DNA of 64,000 nucleotides from an uncultured Pelagibacteraceae bacterium (GCA_902635665.1 CACPOX010000005.1:1-64000), one strand, 5' to 3'. Shown: positions 8,736 to 17,959, counted from the stretch's first letter. Numbers and translations: made by a program. The notes: generated by a model not told the origin, from the sequence alone.

Positions 8736-9786
8736 TTATATAATTATAGGTGGTGGTTGTGCGGGTCTTTCATTGGCCTATGAACTAGAAATTTACGATA
8801 AATTAAAAGATAAATCTTTAGCAATTATTGAACCACGCGATGAGTATAAAAGAGATAAAACTTGGTCATTTTGGAAAGTCTTTCCACATAATTTTGAAGA
8901 TTGTGTAAAAAAAAGCTGGAATACTTTTTCAGTAAATACACCAAATGAAACAAAATACATTGAATGCAAGTCAACACCCTATCAAACTATAGATAGTGGA
9001 ATATTTTATCAAAAAATACTTAGAAAGCTTAAATTAAATAAAAACATTCAATTCTTTAAAAATATTGGTGAGATAGATAAATCTGATGCAATAATTTTTA
9101 ATAGTGTGCCAAGTTTTGAAAATAAACAACATGATTTATGGCAACATTTTAGCGGAGTAGAAATAGAAACAGAAAAGGATTTCTTTGATGATGAATTATT
9201 AAACTTGATGGATTTTGCTTGTGATCAAAGAAACAGAGTGCATTTTTTTTATACGCTACCTTTTGATAAAAAAAATGCACTAGTAGAGACAACTTGGATA
9301 TCAGAATTAGATAATGAAAGTTTGAAAGATTATGATGAACAAATTGATAATTATTTATCAAAGCATTTAAATATTAGAAATTGTAAAATAAATTTTAGAG
9401 AAACTGGAGCAATTCCTCTATTCAGACCAAAAAAATTAAAAAAAAGCAATGAAATACTTATTGGCTCTGCTGGAGGCATGACAAGATTAAGTACAGGATA
9501 TACCTTTTTAAATATTCAAGAACAAAGCAAATATATAAGAGATAACATTGAAAATATAAAAAATGTAGATTTATTTAAGATAAAAACAAAATACGATTTT
9601 TTAGATAAAATTTTTTTGAAAGTTCTTAAAAATAATTCTCCTGAAATGGGAAAAATATTTTTCAAAATTTTTGATAGCTCACCTGAAACAGCTATAAATT
9701 TCCTTTCAAACAAAAGTAATTTTTCTCAAGATTTAGAAATTATTTTAAAGATGCCTAAGTGGAAATTTTTAAAAAGAATAATTTAA
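8722..9786 (+). CDS. crtY: Lycopene beta-cyclase
   Basis: 354 residues. The N-terminal FAD/NAD fold IIIGGGCAGLSLAYEL begins at about residue 6, followed by the CrtY-type segment EPRDEYKRDKTWSFW. The GSAGGMTRLSTGYTF motif near residue 247 matches the conserved G-G-x-RxSTGY region of bacterial CrtY. It cyclises both ends of lycopene to give beta-carotene. It is slightly shorter than many CrtY proteins (about 380). It overlaps crtB by 14 nt, and the next gene starts 1 nt after its stop. Confidence 0.94.
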   Translation: MKEFDYIIIGGGCAGLSLAYELEIYDKLKDKSLAIIEPRDEYKRDKTWSFWKVFPHNFEDCVKKSWNTFSVNTPNETKYIECKSTPYQTIDSGIFYQKILRKLKLNKNIQFFKNIGEIDKSDAIIFNSVPSFENKQHDLWQHFSGVEIETEKDFFDDELLNLMDFACDQRNRVHFFYTLPFDKKNALVETTWISELDNESLKDYDEQIDNYLSKHLNIRNCKINFRETGAIPLFRPKKLKKSNEILIGSAGGMTRLSTGYTFLNIQEQSKYIRDNIENIKNVDLFKIKTKYDFLDKIFLKVLKNNSPEMGKIFFKIFDSSPETAINFLSNKSNFSQDLEIILKMPKWKFLKRII

Positions 9787-9787
9787 T

Positions 9788-10723
9788 ATGATTGATAAAA
9801 TAAAAAAAATAAATTTAAATCATTCATTTATTTTTTTCTTTTTTACAAACATTTTTTGTATTTTACTATTTAAGTTTAATAATTTAAATATTTCATCAAT
9901 TTTATGTTTATTTTTAATTTTAAGTATAGGTGTTTCCCATGGTTCATTAGATCATATTAAAGGAAAAAAATTACTGAGTTTATTTAATATAAAATCAACT
10001 TATATATTCTATATTATATATATTTTAACTTCAGCAGCAGTTGTAATAACTTGGATATTGTTGCCATCAATAACTTTAATTATGTTTTTAATAATCGCTT
10101 CCTATCACTTTGGAAAAGAGGATACACAATTTTTGATTAATAAAAGATCTTATTTCACTAAACTCCTTTATTTTTTTAAAGGATTTTTAATTATACTTGC
10201 TCCTTTGTATTTTCATTTTCAGGAAACTATAGCGATTTTTAAATTATTATTAATTGATAATGAGATATTTTATTCAAGTTTAAATTTTATTGAGACAAAC
10301 AAAATAATTCAGATTGGAATAATCAGCAGCACCTTGTCTAGTATTTTTCTTTTTTTAAAGAATTTTGAAATCAAAAAATTTGTAATTTTTTTAGATTATT
10401 TTTCAATTTTAATATTAAATTACTATTTATCTCCTCTACTAGCTTTTACTATTTATTTTTGTTTTTTACATTCGATTAGACATTCAATTTCTCTATGTAT
10501 CGAACTAGATCAAAATAGTTTAATTAATGGATTTAGATTATTTTTTAAAAAAGCTTTACCTTTAACCATTTTGACAGGTGTTTTTTCTTTTATTGCACTA
10601 TATCTGCTGAGTAATTCATACAATTTAGATAATGTAATTTTAAAAATAATATTTATAGGTTTGGCGTCTTTAACCTTTCCACATATATTGCTGGAATATT
10701 TTTTAGAAAAAAATGAAAAATAA
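9788..10723 (+). CDS. blh: Brp/Blh-family beta-carotene 15,15'-dioxygenase (retinal-forming)
   Basis: 311 residues, very hydrophobic, with about seven or eight membrane helices. Histidine clusters match the iron ligands of Blh proteins: SIGVSHGSLDH near residues 47-57, IASYHFGKED and CFLHSIRHS. Blh cleaves beta-carotene into two retinals, the chromophore of proteorhodopsin. Its position directly after crtY agrees with this. A rhodopsin gene is not in this window; its presence elsewhere is inferred. The 3' end overlaps ispH by 11 nt. Confidence 0.94.
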   Translation: MIDKIKKINLNHSFIFFFFTNIFCILLFKFNNLNISSILCLFLILSIGVSHGSLDHIKGKKLLSLFNIKSTYIFYIIYILTSAAVVITWILLPSITLIMFLIIASYHFGKEDTQFLINKRSYFTKLLYFFKGFLIILAPLYFHFQETIAIFKLLLIDNEIFYSSLNFIETNKIIQIGIISSTLSSIFLFLKNFEIKKFVIFLDYFSILILNYYLSPLLAFTIYFCFLHSIRHSISLCIELDQNSLINGFRLFFKKALPLTILTGVFSFIALYLLSNSYNLDNVILKIIFIGLASLTFPHILLEYFLEKNEK

Positions 10724-11657
10724 AGAATTAAAAATATTATTATCTGCACCTCGTGGATTTTGTGCCGGGGTTGAAAGAGCAATTGAAATAGTAGAAAAAT
10801 CTATACAAAAGTTTGGTGCTCCAGTTTATGTGCGTCATGAAATTGTGCACAATAAACATGTTGTGGATAATTTAAAAAATAAAGGAGCAATATTTGTTGA
10901 AGAGCTGGATGAAATAAAGGATAAATCAAGACCAGTAATTTTTTCTGCCCATGGAGTCCCAAAAAAAATACCTGAAGATGCAAAAAATTATAAAATGACC
11001 TATGTTGATGCCACTTGTCCACTCGTATCTAAAGTTCATAGGGAGGCCGAAAATTTAAATAAAGCTGGTTATCATATACTTTTAATTGGTCACAAAAACC
11101 ATCCTGAAGTAATAGGAACTATGGGTCAATTAGCTGAAGGCTCAATAGATTTAATCCAAAGCGAAGAAGATGCTAGCAACTATCAAAATAATGTATACAA
11201 AAAAATAGCTTATATTACACAGACTACTTTGTCAGTTGATGATACAAAAGAAATAATCAAATTATTAAAAAACAAATTTCCAGATATAAAAGAGCCAATG
11301 AAAGAAGATATTTGTTATGCAACTACTAACCGCCAAATGGCTGTAAAAAATATTGCAAAAAATTGTGATATGTTTTTTGTTATTGGGAGCAGAAACTCTT
11401 CAAATTCTGTTAGGCTTGTAGAGGTAGCAAAAAAATCTGGCTGTAAAAATTCACAACTTATTCACTCCGAAAGCTCAATACCATTTGATCAAATAGAGAA
11501 TTGCAATACAATAGGTATATCATCTGGAGCATCTGCTCCAGAAATATTAGTTGAAAATTTTATTAACGATTTAAAAAATAAATTTTCTATAAGTATTGAC
11601 GAGGTTGAGATAATTAAAGAAGACGTAGTATTTAAAGTCCCCAACAAATTAAATTAA
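10713..11657 (+). CDS. ispH: 4-hydroxy-3-methylbut-2-enyl diphosphate reductase
   Basis: 314 residues, full length. The three cysteines that hold the iron-sulfur cluster are visible: C17 (GFCAGVERA), C102 (DATCPLVSKVH) and C201 (CYATTNRQ). It catalyses the last step of the MEP pathway, producing IPP and DMAPP. Its position directly after the carotenoid genes couples precursor supply to pigment synthesis. The ispH-thrB-rnhA order is also common in alphaproteobacteria without carotenoids, so the crt genes may have been added upstream of an older cluster. Confidence 0.97.
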   Translation: MKNKELKILLSAPRGFCAGVERAIEIVEKSIQKFGAPVYVRHEIVHNKHVVDNLKNKGAIFVEELDEIKDKSRPVIFSAHGVPKKIPEDAKNYKMTYVDATCPLVSKVHREAENLNKAGYHILLIGHKNHPEVIGTMGQLAEGSIDLIQSEEDASNYQNNVYKKIAYITQTTLSVDDTKEIIKLLKNKFPDIKEPMKEDICYATTNRQMAVKNIAKNCDMFFVIGSRNSSNSVRLVEVAKKSGCKNSQLIHSESSIPFDQIENCNTIGISSGASAPEILVENFINDLKNKFSISIDEVEIIKEDVVFKVPNKLN

Positions 11658-11658
11658 A

Positions 11659-12624
11659 ATGGCTGTTTATACTAAAATAAATCAAAAGGACATTAATACT
11701 ATTAATGAAAATTTTAATATTGAAGAAATATTAAGTTTTAAAGGTATTAAGCAAGGAATAGAAAATACAAACTATTTTCTTAAATCAAAAAAGAAAAAAT
11801 ATATATTAACAATTTTTGAAAAAAGAGTTTTGCAGAAAGAAATACCCTTTTTTATGAAATTAATGGATAAATTGAATATTGCAAAAATAAATTGTCCTAA
11901 ACCGCTGAAAACAAAAGATAACAAATATATTATTAAATTAAGAAATAAGACTGCATGTATTGTATCATTCTTAGAGGGTAAAGATAAAAGAATATTAAAA
12001 ACACATGATTGTTATTCCATTGGCAAAACCGTAGCCCGAATGCATATAGTTACAAGAAAAATGAAACTAAACAGAAAAAATTCAATGGGAATTAAAAATT
12101 TAAAACCCTTGTTAGAAAGTATTAAATTTAAGTCAAAAAAATTGTCAAATTTAAAAATATTCTTAAAAAAAAACTTAGAAAATATTAATAAAAATTGGCC
12201 TAAACAATTACCCAAAGGTATTATCCATGGCGACCTATTTATAGATAACATTTTCTTCAAAAAAAATAAACTCTCTGGAATTATTGATTTCTACTTTGCT
12301 GCAAATGATTATTTTATGTATGAAATTGCCATATGTATCAATGCTCTTTGTTTTGACCATAAAAAAGGGAAATTCAAAATGAATAACAATAAAATTAAAA
12401 ATTTAATTAAAGGTTATGAGAGTATTAAAAAAATTTCATTAAAGGAAAAAAAATCTATAAATATTTTGTGTAGAGGGGCAGCATTAAGATATTTATTAAC
12501 TAGATTATATGATTACTCAAATACACCAAAGACAGCATTGATAAAAATTAAAGATCCTAATGAGTATTATCAAAAATTACTTTCTCATAATAATTTAAAT
12601 TCATTTAAAGATTATTTAAATTAA
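11659..12624 (+). CDS. thrB: Homoserine kinase (aminoglycoside-phosphotransferase-like ThrB)
   Basis: 321 residues. It is the APH-like ThrB type used by alphaproteobacteria, not the GHMP-kinase type. The catalytic loop GIIHGDLFIDNIFF (HGD...N) and the metal motif GIIDFYFAANDYFMYEIA are clear. It phosphorylates homoserine on the way to threonine; threonine synthase (thrC) lies 0.9 kb away on the opposite strand. It begins 1 nt after ispH, and its TAA overlaps the rnhA ATG by 1 nt. Confidence 0.93.
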   Translation: MAVYTKINQKDINTINENFNIEEILSFKGIKQGIENTNYFLKSKKKKYILTIFEKRVLQKEIPFFMKLMDKLNIAKINCPKPLKTKDNKYIIKLRNKTACIVSFLEGKDKRILKTHDCYSIGKTVARMHIVTRKMKLNRKNSMGIKNLKPLLESIKFKSKKLSNLKIFLKKNLENINKNWPKQLPKGIIHGDLFIDNIFFKKNKLSGIIDFYFAANDYFMYEIAICINALCFDHKKGKFKMNNNKIKNLIKGYESIKKISLKEKKSINILCRGAALRYLLTRLYDYSNTPKTALIKIKDPNEYYQKLLSHNNLNSFKDYLN

Positions 12625-13049
12625 TGATTACAATCTATACAGATGGCTCTTGCTTAACAAATCCAGGTAATGGTGGATGGGCAGCAATAATAAATGATAA
12701 AAAAGAAATAAGAAAAATTAGTGGTAGTGAAAAAAACACTACCAACAACAGAATGGAGCTACTAGCACCTATTAATGCATTAAAAGACATGAAGCCTGGT
12801 GTTGAAATACAAATATACACCGATTCCCAATATGTAAAAAATGGAATTACAGAATGGATTAATACTTGGTTGGCCAATAATTGGAAAACCTCGAAAAAAG
12901 AAGATGTCAAAAATAAAGATTTGTGGATTGAATTATATAATTTGAATAAGTCGCTTGATGTTCAATGGAATTGGGTCAAGGCTCATGATGGAAATCCTAT
13001 TAATGAAGAAGTGGACTTATTAGCTAAAAAAGCCGCAAATTTAGATTAA
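12624..13049 (+). CDS. rnhA: Ribonuclease HI
   Basis: 141 residues. The catalytic carboxylates D7 (YTDGSC), E45 (RMELLAP), D67 (YTDSQYV) and D131 (EEVDLLA), and H121 of the VKAHDGNP loop, are all present. It cuts RNA in RNA-DNA hybrids (primer and R-loop removal). It is last in the long plus-strand array. Its end overlaps the convergent peroxiredoxin gene by 9 nt, so no terminator lies between them. Confidence 0.97.
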   Translation: MITIYTDGSCLTNPGNGGWAAIINDKKEIRKISGSEKNTTNNRMELLAPINALKDMKPGVEIQIYTDSQYVKNGITEWINTWLANNWKTSKKEDVKNKDLWIELYNLNKSLDVQWNWVKAHDGNPINEEVDLLAKKAANLD

Positions 13050-13526
13050 ATTTAAAAAATTTTCTGCTGCTGATATTTCGCAAGACCCGGTATCTTTTTC
13101 TTCTTTTAACTTAATAACCTTCATATCTTCAACGTACATTGTGTATCTGTTTGATCTGATACCCAAACCTCTTTCACTTTTATCAACATCAGCACCAATA
13201 TCTTTTGTAAAGTTCAAAAAAGGATCACCCATCATTATGATTTTATCACCAACATTATGTTCTTTTCCCCATGCATTCATAACAAAAGGATCATTGACTG
13301 ATATGCAAATAATATAATCGACTCCTTTTTCTTTATATTTATTGTGCAAGTTAATGTAACCAGGTAAATGTTTAGCAGAACATACTGAAGTATAGGCGCC
13401 TGGTAATCCAAATAAAACTATTTTTTTATTTTTAAAGAAATCTCTAATTTTTTTTTTAGTTGGCTCTCCGTCTTCTAAAACAAATACCTCTGAATTTGGC
13501 AGTAAATCGTTTTCATTTATTTTCAT
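13041..13526 (-). CDS. Peroxiredoxin (Prx5/glutaredoxin-dependent type)
   Basis: 161 residues. The peroxidatic cysteine is C49 in the Prx5 motif GLPGAYTSVCSAKHLPGY, followed by the conserved ISVNDPFVMNAW segment. Prx5-type enzymes reduce hydrogen and alkyl peroxides using thiol donors such as glutathione/glutaredoxin. It is last in the minus-strand run that starts with cytochrome oxidase. Its start overlaps the thrC stop by 1 nt, which suggests cotranscription. Confidence 0.93.
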   Translation of the reverse strand: MKINENDLLPNSEVFVLEDGEPTKKKIRDFFKNKKIVLFGLPGAYTSVCSAKHLPGYINLHNKYKEKGVDYIICISVNDPFVMNAWGKEHNVGDKIIMMGDPFLNFTKDIGADVDKSERGLGIRSNRYTMYVEDMKVIKLKEEKDTGSCEISAAENFLNLI

Positions 13527-14905
13527 TATGCTCTATCTTTAATATGTTGTTTTACTTTTTCAACATCATTTTCAACAATCTCATAATTTTCTTTTTGATC
13601 TAAAATAAAAGTAAGTTCATTTGGCAAATCTACTTTTAGATTAATAGCGCTTTGAATAGCATCTGGGAACTTACAAGGATGTGCAGTTGCAAGTACAATA
13701 TTATTTCCTTTTAAATTATGTTTATCAAAAGCTCCGTAACCAATAGCTGTGTGTGGATCTAAAACTACTGCAAATTTTTCATATACACTCTTAATAACCT
13801 CTAAAGTCTCATCCTCATTCATTCTAGATGATAAAAAATTTTTACTAATTTTATTTAATTTATCTTCACTAATAAAATACTGACCCTTCTCTTTAATATT
13901 TTTCATATCTATAGAAGTTTGTTGGTCATCTTGATCATTAAGATCAAATATAAGTCTCTCGAAATTACTAGCTATTTGGATATCCATGCTAGGAGAGATA
14001 GTTTCTGAAACCTTTTCCGCCTCATAACTTCCTTCTGATATAGCTCTATGTAAAATGTCGTTTTGATTTGTTGCAACAATCAATTTATTGATAGGTAAGC
14101 CCATTTTTTTAGCCAAATATCCAGCATAAACATCTCCAAAATTACCTGTTGGCACTGAAAAATTTGTTGGTTCACTTGTGTCTTCAACTAATAAATAACT
14201 ATAAAAATAATAAACACTTTGAGCAATTATTCTTGCCCAATTTATAGAGTTTACTCCTGACATTTTAATATCATTTGAAAATTTCTTATCTGCAAACATA
14301 GATTTAACTAGGTTTTGACAATCATCAAAATTTCCCTTTATAGCTATATTAAATACATTTTCATCTTTACCTGTTGTCATTAATTTTCTTTGAACTGATG
14401 AAACACGATTATCTGGATGAAGTACAAAAATATTAATTTTTTTTTTACCCTTAATTGCATCAATTGCTGCAGCACCAGTGTCTCCAGATGTAGCTACAAC
14501 AATGTTAATATTTTGATTTTCGCTATTTAAATAATGCTCATAAAAATTACCCAAAAGTTGCATAGCAACATCTTTAAAAGCTAAAGTTGGTCCATGAAAT
14601 AGCTCTAACACCGATCTATCCCCCAGCTTAATTAGATCGATCACATTGTCCTTTCTAAAAACTGAATATGATTTATCAATAATTTTACTCAATTCTGTTT
14701 CTGACATAAAATTATCAATAAATGGATAAACAATCTTTTTAGCTAACTCTGAATAGCTAAGATTTTTAAAATCGCGTATTTCATTTTCGCTATATTTCTT
14801 TAATGAATCAGGAACAAACAAGCCACCATCATCAGCTAGACCTTTAATAAAAACGTCTTTAAAATCAAAGTTTTTTGATGTGTTTCTAGTGCTTACGTAT
14901 CTCAT
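13526..14905 (-). CDS. thrC: Threonine synthase
   Basis: 459 residues, the long form with an N-terminal Thr_synth_N domain (DDGGLFVPDSL). The PLP lysine is K111 in HGPTLAFKDVAMQ, and the phosphate loop ATSGDTGAAA is clear. It converts O-phosphohomoserine to threonine. It is joined directly (1 nt) to surf1 at the end of the cytochrome oxidase operon. Confidence 0.97.
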   Translation of the reverse strand: MRYVSTRNTSKNFDFKDVFIKGLADDGGLFVPDSLKKYSENEIRDFKNLSYSELAKKIVYPFIDNFMSETELSKIIDKSYSVFRKDNVIDLIKLGDRSVLELFHGPTLAFKDVAMQLLGNFYEHYLNSENQNINIVVATSGDTGAAAIDAIKGKKKINIFVLHPDNRVSSVQRKLMTTGKDENVFNIAIKGNFDDCQNLVKSMFADKKFSNDIKMSGVNSINWARIIAQSVYYFYSYLLVEDTSEPTNFSVPTGNFGDVYAGYLAKKMGLPINKLIVATNQNDILHRAISEGSYEAEKVSETISPSMDIQIASNFERLIFDLNDQDDQQTSIDMKNIKEKGQYFISEDKLNKISKNFLSSRMNEDETLEVIKSVYEKFAVVLDPHTAIGYGAFDKHNLKGNNIVLATAHPCKFPDAIQSAINLKVDLPNELTFILDQKENYEIVENDVEKVKQHIKDRA

Positions 14906-15559
14906 TTAATAATTTTTTTTCCTAAAATATAAATATATTAAAAGAATTGAAATCGCCATAGAAAACCAAGTAATTGCATACTTCTTGTGATTATTTGAAA
15001 TTTTAGCAGTGATCAATCGTGGTTTTGGAATTTTGTATTCACCGTCTAAATAAATAACATATTCTGAAAAATTTCTTCCAGTAAATTTGAAAATATCATC
15101 TCTATTCAAAGTAAACCAATAATTTTTAACAATATCATTTTCAGGCTTAAATGCACTTGGTTTAGTTTGCAACATCAGAGTACCTACTATTTGATTTTGG
15201 TTAACTAAATTTATTTCAGGTATGTTTTTTTTTTCGAAAGGTATCCATCCCCTATTCATTAAGTAATTTTTATCACCAATTTTTATAGGATTAATTACCT
15301 CGAATCCAGGTTTGCCATTATCATTTAGATTATATAAGTAAATTTGTTTATCAAAATCAATTTTTCCACTTGTCTTTATTCTAAGATAATTTTCTTTTTC
15401 GATATTAGATAGTTCCACAGGGTCATTTTTTAAGGAATTTTCTATTTGCTTAATTAATTCTAATTTCCAATTTAATCTATAAATTTGCCAAAACCCTAAA
15501 GAGAAAAGAATTAAAATAATTAAATAAACAAAAACTGAAAATAAAAATTTATTCTTCAA
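14906..15559 (-). CDS. SURF1-family cytochrome oxidase assembly protein
   Basis: 217 residues with two terminal membrane helices (about 5-24 and 193-211) and a periplasmic domain, the SURF1 topology. Typical motifs are LGFWQIYRLNWK near the first helix, MNRGWIPFEKK in the middle and YAITWFSMAIS in the last helix. SURF1 (Shy1) helps insert heme a into oxidase subunit I. It lies 9 nt after ctaE within the cta operon. Confidence 0.92.
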   Translation of the reverse strand: MKNKFLFSVFVYLIILILFSLGFWQIYRLNWKLELIKQIENSLKNDPVELSNIEKENYLRIKTSGKIDFDKQIYLYNLNDNGKPGFEVINPIKIGDKNYLMNRGWIPFEKKNIPEINLVNQNQIVGTLMLQTKPSAFKPENDIVKNYWFTLNRDDIFKFTGRNFSEYVIYLDGEYKIPKPRLITAKISNNHKKYAITWFSMAISILLIYLYFRKKNY

Positions 15560-15568
15560 GTATAAGTA

Positions 15569-16357
15569 TTAACTTCCCCAAATATAGATTGCAGCAAATA
15601 AGAATAACCATACTACATCGACAAAGTGCCAGTACCACGCAGCTGCTTCAAATCCAAAATGATGATCTTTAGTAAAATGACCAAGTCTTCCTCTCCACAA
15701 ACAAACAGCTAGAAATATTGTCCCAATTATTACGTGAAAACCATGAAAACCTGTTGCCATGTAAAATACTGCTCCATAAATGTGGCCTGAGTAAGTAAAA
15801 GTAGCATGGTGGTATTCGTATGCTTGCAACAATGTAAAAAAGAAACCAAGGATAACAGTCAATGTTAGTCCTTGGATAAAACCTTTTCTGTCATCTTCTA
15901 ATAATGAATGATGCGCCCAAGTTACAGTTGTTCCTGAAAGCAACAATACCAATGTATTTATTAAAGGTATGTCCCATGGATCAAAAGTTTCTATATCCTT
16001 TGGTGGCCATACATTTCCAACAAATTCATTTGGAAATAAACTTATATCAAAGTATGCCCAGAACCATGCAACAAAGAACATTACTTCTGAAGCAATGAAT
16101 AAAGTCATTCCATATCTGTGATGAATTTGAACAACAGGCGTATGATGTCCTTGATGTTCTGCTTCAATTACAACATCTCTAAACCACATGTAAGCACCAT
16201 AAATTAATAAAGCCAAACCAAGATACATTCCCCAAGAAATACCATTATGCATATAAAAAATTGCTCCTATCGCTAATACCAAACATGCAAATGATGTATA
16301 GATTGGCCAAGGACTTGGGTCAACTAAGTGGTAATCATGTTTTTTTTCTGCTGACAT
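15569..16357 (-). CDS. ctaE: Cytochrome c oxidase subunit III
   Basis: 262 residues, seven membrane helices. Conserved subunit III segments include HHRYGMTLFIASEVMFFVAWFWAYF, ATGFHGFHVIIGT and the C-terminal HFGFEAAAWYWHFVDVVWLFLF. It is part of the aa3-type oxidase core in the inner membrane. It follows ctaG by 9 nt. Confidence 0.97.
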   Translation of the reverse strand: MSAEKKHDYHLVDPSPWPIYTSFACLVLAIGAIFYMHNGISWGMYLGLALLIYGAYMWFRDVVIEAEHQGHHTPVVQIHHRYGMTLFIASEVMFFVAWFWAYFDISLFPNEFVGNVWPPKDIETFDPWDIPLINTLVLLLSGTTVTWAHHSLLEDDRKGFIQGLTLTVILGFFFTLLQAYEYHHATFTYSGHIYGAVFYMATGFHGFHVIIGTIFLAVCLWRGRLGHFTKDHHFGFEAAAWYWHFVDVVWLFLFAAIYIWGS

Positions 16358-16366
16358 TTTTCGTGA

Positions 16367-16900
16367 TTATGATTGTTTATAGTAATCTGTCGAGAAAAAA
16401 GTGTAAGACATAGTCACATCTTGTAGATTTTTTGTTGTTGGATCGTTTACTAGTTCAGGGTCTAAATAAAAAGTCATTACAAAAGTAGCTTTCTCACCAG
16501 CCTTCAACTCTTGTTTTTCAAAACAAAAACATCCTAATTTGTTGTAATATTTACCAAAACTCGCGGGTGAAACATTAAAACTCGCAACTCCATAAGTAGT
16601 ATCATCACTATAATTTTCTACTTCGAACTCTATTCTGTTGACTTGACCAACTTTTACGTCAATAACATTTGACTTTGCTGTAAAATCCCATTCAAGATTA
16701 TTCACATTGGTATCAAACCTTACGCTAACAACCTTATCCAACACTATTTTTGGAGCCTCTTTAGATACCTGAGTAGTTCCACCAAAACCAGTTACCCTAC
16801 AAAATAAATCATACAAAGGAACTGCCGCAAAAGACAATCCCAACATCAAGACAAAAATTCCAGCCAAAAGTAAAGGAGTTAATGTTTTTCTTTTCATCAT
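16367..16900 (-). CDS. ctaG: Cytochrome c oxidase assembly protein CtaG/Cox11
   Basis: 177 residues. It has one N-terminal membrane helix followed by a periplasmic immunoglobulin-like copper domain with the Cox11 motif KLGCFCFEKQ (CFCF) and YDLFCRVTGFGG. It delivers copper to CuB of subunit I. The start overlaps the stop of the upstream 41-codon ORF as ATGA; a second in-frame ATG follows immediately. Confidence 0.96.
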   Translation of the reverse strand: MMKRKTLTPLLLAGIFVLMLGLSFAAVPLYDLFCRVTGFGGTTQVSKEAPKIVLDKVVSVRFDTNVNNLEWDFTAKSNVIDVKVGQVNRIEFEVENYSDDTTYGVASFNVSPASFGKYYNKLGCFCFEKQELKAGEKATFVMTFYLDPELVNDPTTKNLQDVTMSYTFFSTDYYKQS

Positions 16901-17022
16901 ATCTGTCTATCAAATACTCCCACATTATATAAAGTAAAAACAAATAAAAATACCATAAATGCTAAAATTGCTATTGCAGTTAGGATATTTTTTTTCTTTG
17001 TTTTTTTGTCAGGTGTTATCAT
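16897..17022 (-). CDS. Small single-span membrane protein between ctaB and ctaG (CoxF-like position)
   Basis: A 41-codon frame runs from the ATG at 17022 to the TGA at 16897-16899. It begins MITPDKKTKKN, has one hydrophobic helix of about 20 residues (ILTAIAILAFMVFLFVFTLY) and ends NVGVFDRQI. Both junctions are ATGA overlaps: its start with the ctaB stop and its stop with the ctaG start, a strong sign of a translated gene in a coupled operon. Many alphaproteobacterial cta operons carry a short membrane protein (CoxF-like) at exactly this site. Function is unproven; an oxidase assembly or accessory role is inferred from context. Confidence 0.8.
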   Translation of the reverse strand: MITPDKKTKKKNILTAIAILAFMVFLFVFTLYNVGVFDRQI

Positions 17023-17930
17023 AAAATTTTATCAATTAAAAAAAGAACAAAAATTAAAAACAAATATAAAATCGAGTATCCAAAGATCGTTTTTGCTTTT
17101 TTTGCATCAAATTTATTTTTTTTAAATTTATAAAGCTCAAAACATAAATAATTATAATAAATTGTCAAAATTAATGATGGAATTAAAAAAGTTATACCCA
17201 CAAATCCAATTGCATAAGGTAAGACAATTATAGGTAACATCGTTAAAGAATAAACAAATATGTTTAACTTTGTGCTCTCAACACCACTTGTTATTGGAAG
17301 CATTGGAATTTTCGCTTTTTTATAATCATCTGATTTATACAAACTTAAAGACCAAAAATGTGAGGGGGTCCAAAAGAATATTATCAAAAAGAAAGTGATT
17401 GGTTCAAAAGTTAAAGAATTAGTTGCTATAGTCCAGCCTATCACAGGAGGCAATGCTCCCGCAGCTCCTCCAATTACTATATTCTGTGGAGTTTTTCTTT
17501 TTAACCATATTGTATAAACAAATACATAAAACAAAATAGTAAAGAGTAACAAGCTAGCTGATATTCTGTTTGAATAATAATCTAGTGCAATTACAGAAAA
17601 TATTGAAAGAAAAATTCCAAATACTAAAGCTTGATTTCTATTAATTTTTCCTGTTGGAATTGGTCTTAAGCAAGTTCTTGTCATTAAGGCATCTAAGTCA
17701 GACTCGTACCACATATTTAGAGCTCCAGCTGCTCCTGCTCCAATTGAAACTAAAATTATCCCAATAATTGCATCCTTAGTTGGAACAACGTTTGGAGCCA
17801 TCAATAAACCAACTGCGCATGTAAAGATAACCAAGGACATTACTCTTGGTTTCATTAATTTGAATAATTCAGATAAATTAAAGGCGTCTTCTTGAGTTAA
17901 ATTTCTATTTTTTAATTTAGACTTAATCAT
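17019..17930 (-). CDS. ctaB: Protoheme IX farnesyltransferase (heme O synthase)
   Basis: 303 residues, a UbiA-superfamily prenyltransferase with about nine membrane helices. The Asp-rich motif is NMWYESDLDALMTRT, followed by RPIPTGK; the second polar loop SLYKSDDYKKAKIPMLP is typical of CtaB/Cox10. It farnesylates heme b to heme o, the first step to heme a for the oxidase encoded here. It is 29 nt after ctaD and overlaps the small ORF downstream by 4 nt. Confidence 0.97.
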   Translation of the reverse strand: MIKSKLKNRNLTQEDAFNLSELFKLMKPRVMSLVIFTCAVGLLMAPNVVPTKDAIIGIILVSIGAGAAGALNMWYESDLDALMTRTCLRPIPTGKINRNQALVFGIFLSIFSVIALDYYSNRISASLLLFTILFYVFVYTIWLKRKTPQNIVIGGAAGALPPVIGWTIATNSLTFEPITFFLIIFFWTPSHFWSLSLYKSDDYKKAKIPMLPITSGVESTKLNIFVYSLTMLPIIVLPYAIGFVGITFLIPSLILTIYYNYLCFELYKFKKNKFDAKKAKTIFGYSILYLFLIFVLFLIDKIL

Positions 17931-17959
17931 TAGTTCAAAGTTAAAAAATCTTAGTGATA

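Noticed and set aside
6424-10723. Proteorhodopsin gene linked to the retinal pathway
   Set aside because: No protein in the window has the seven-helix rhodopsin pattern with a retinal lysine; it must be elsewhere if present.
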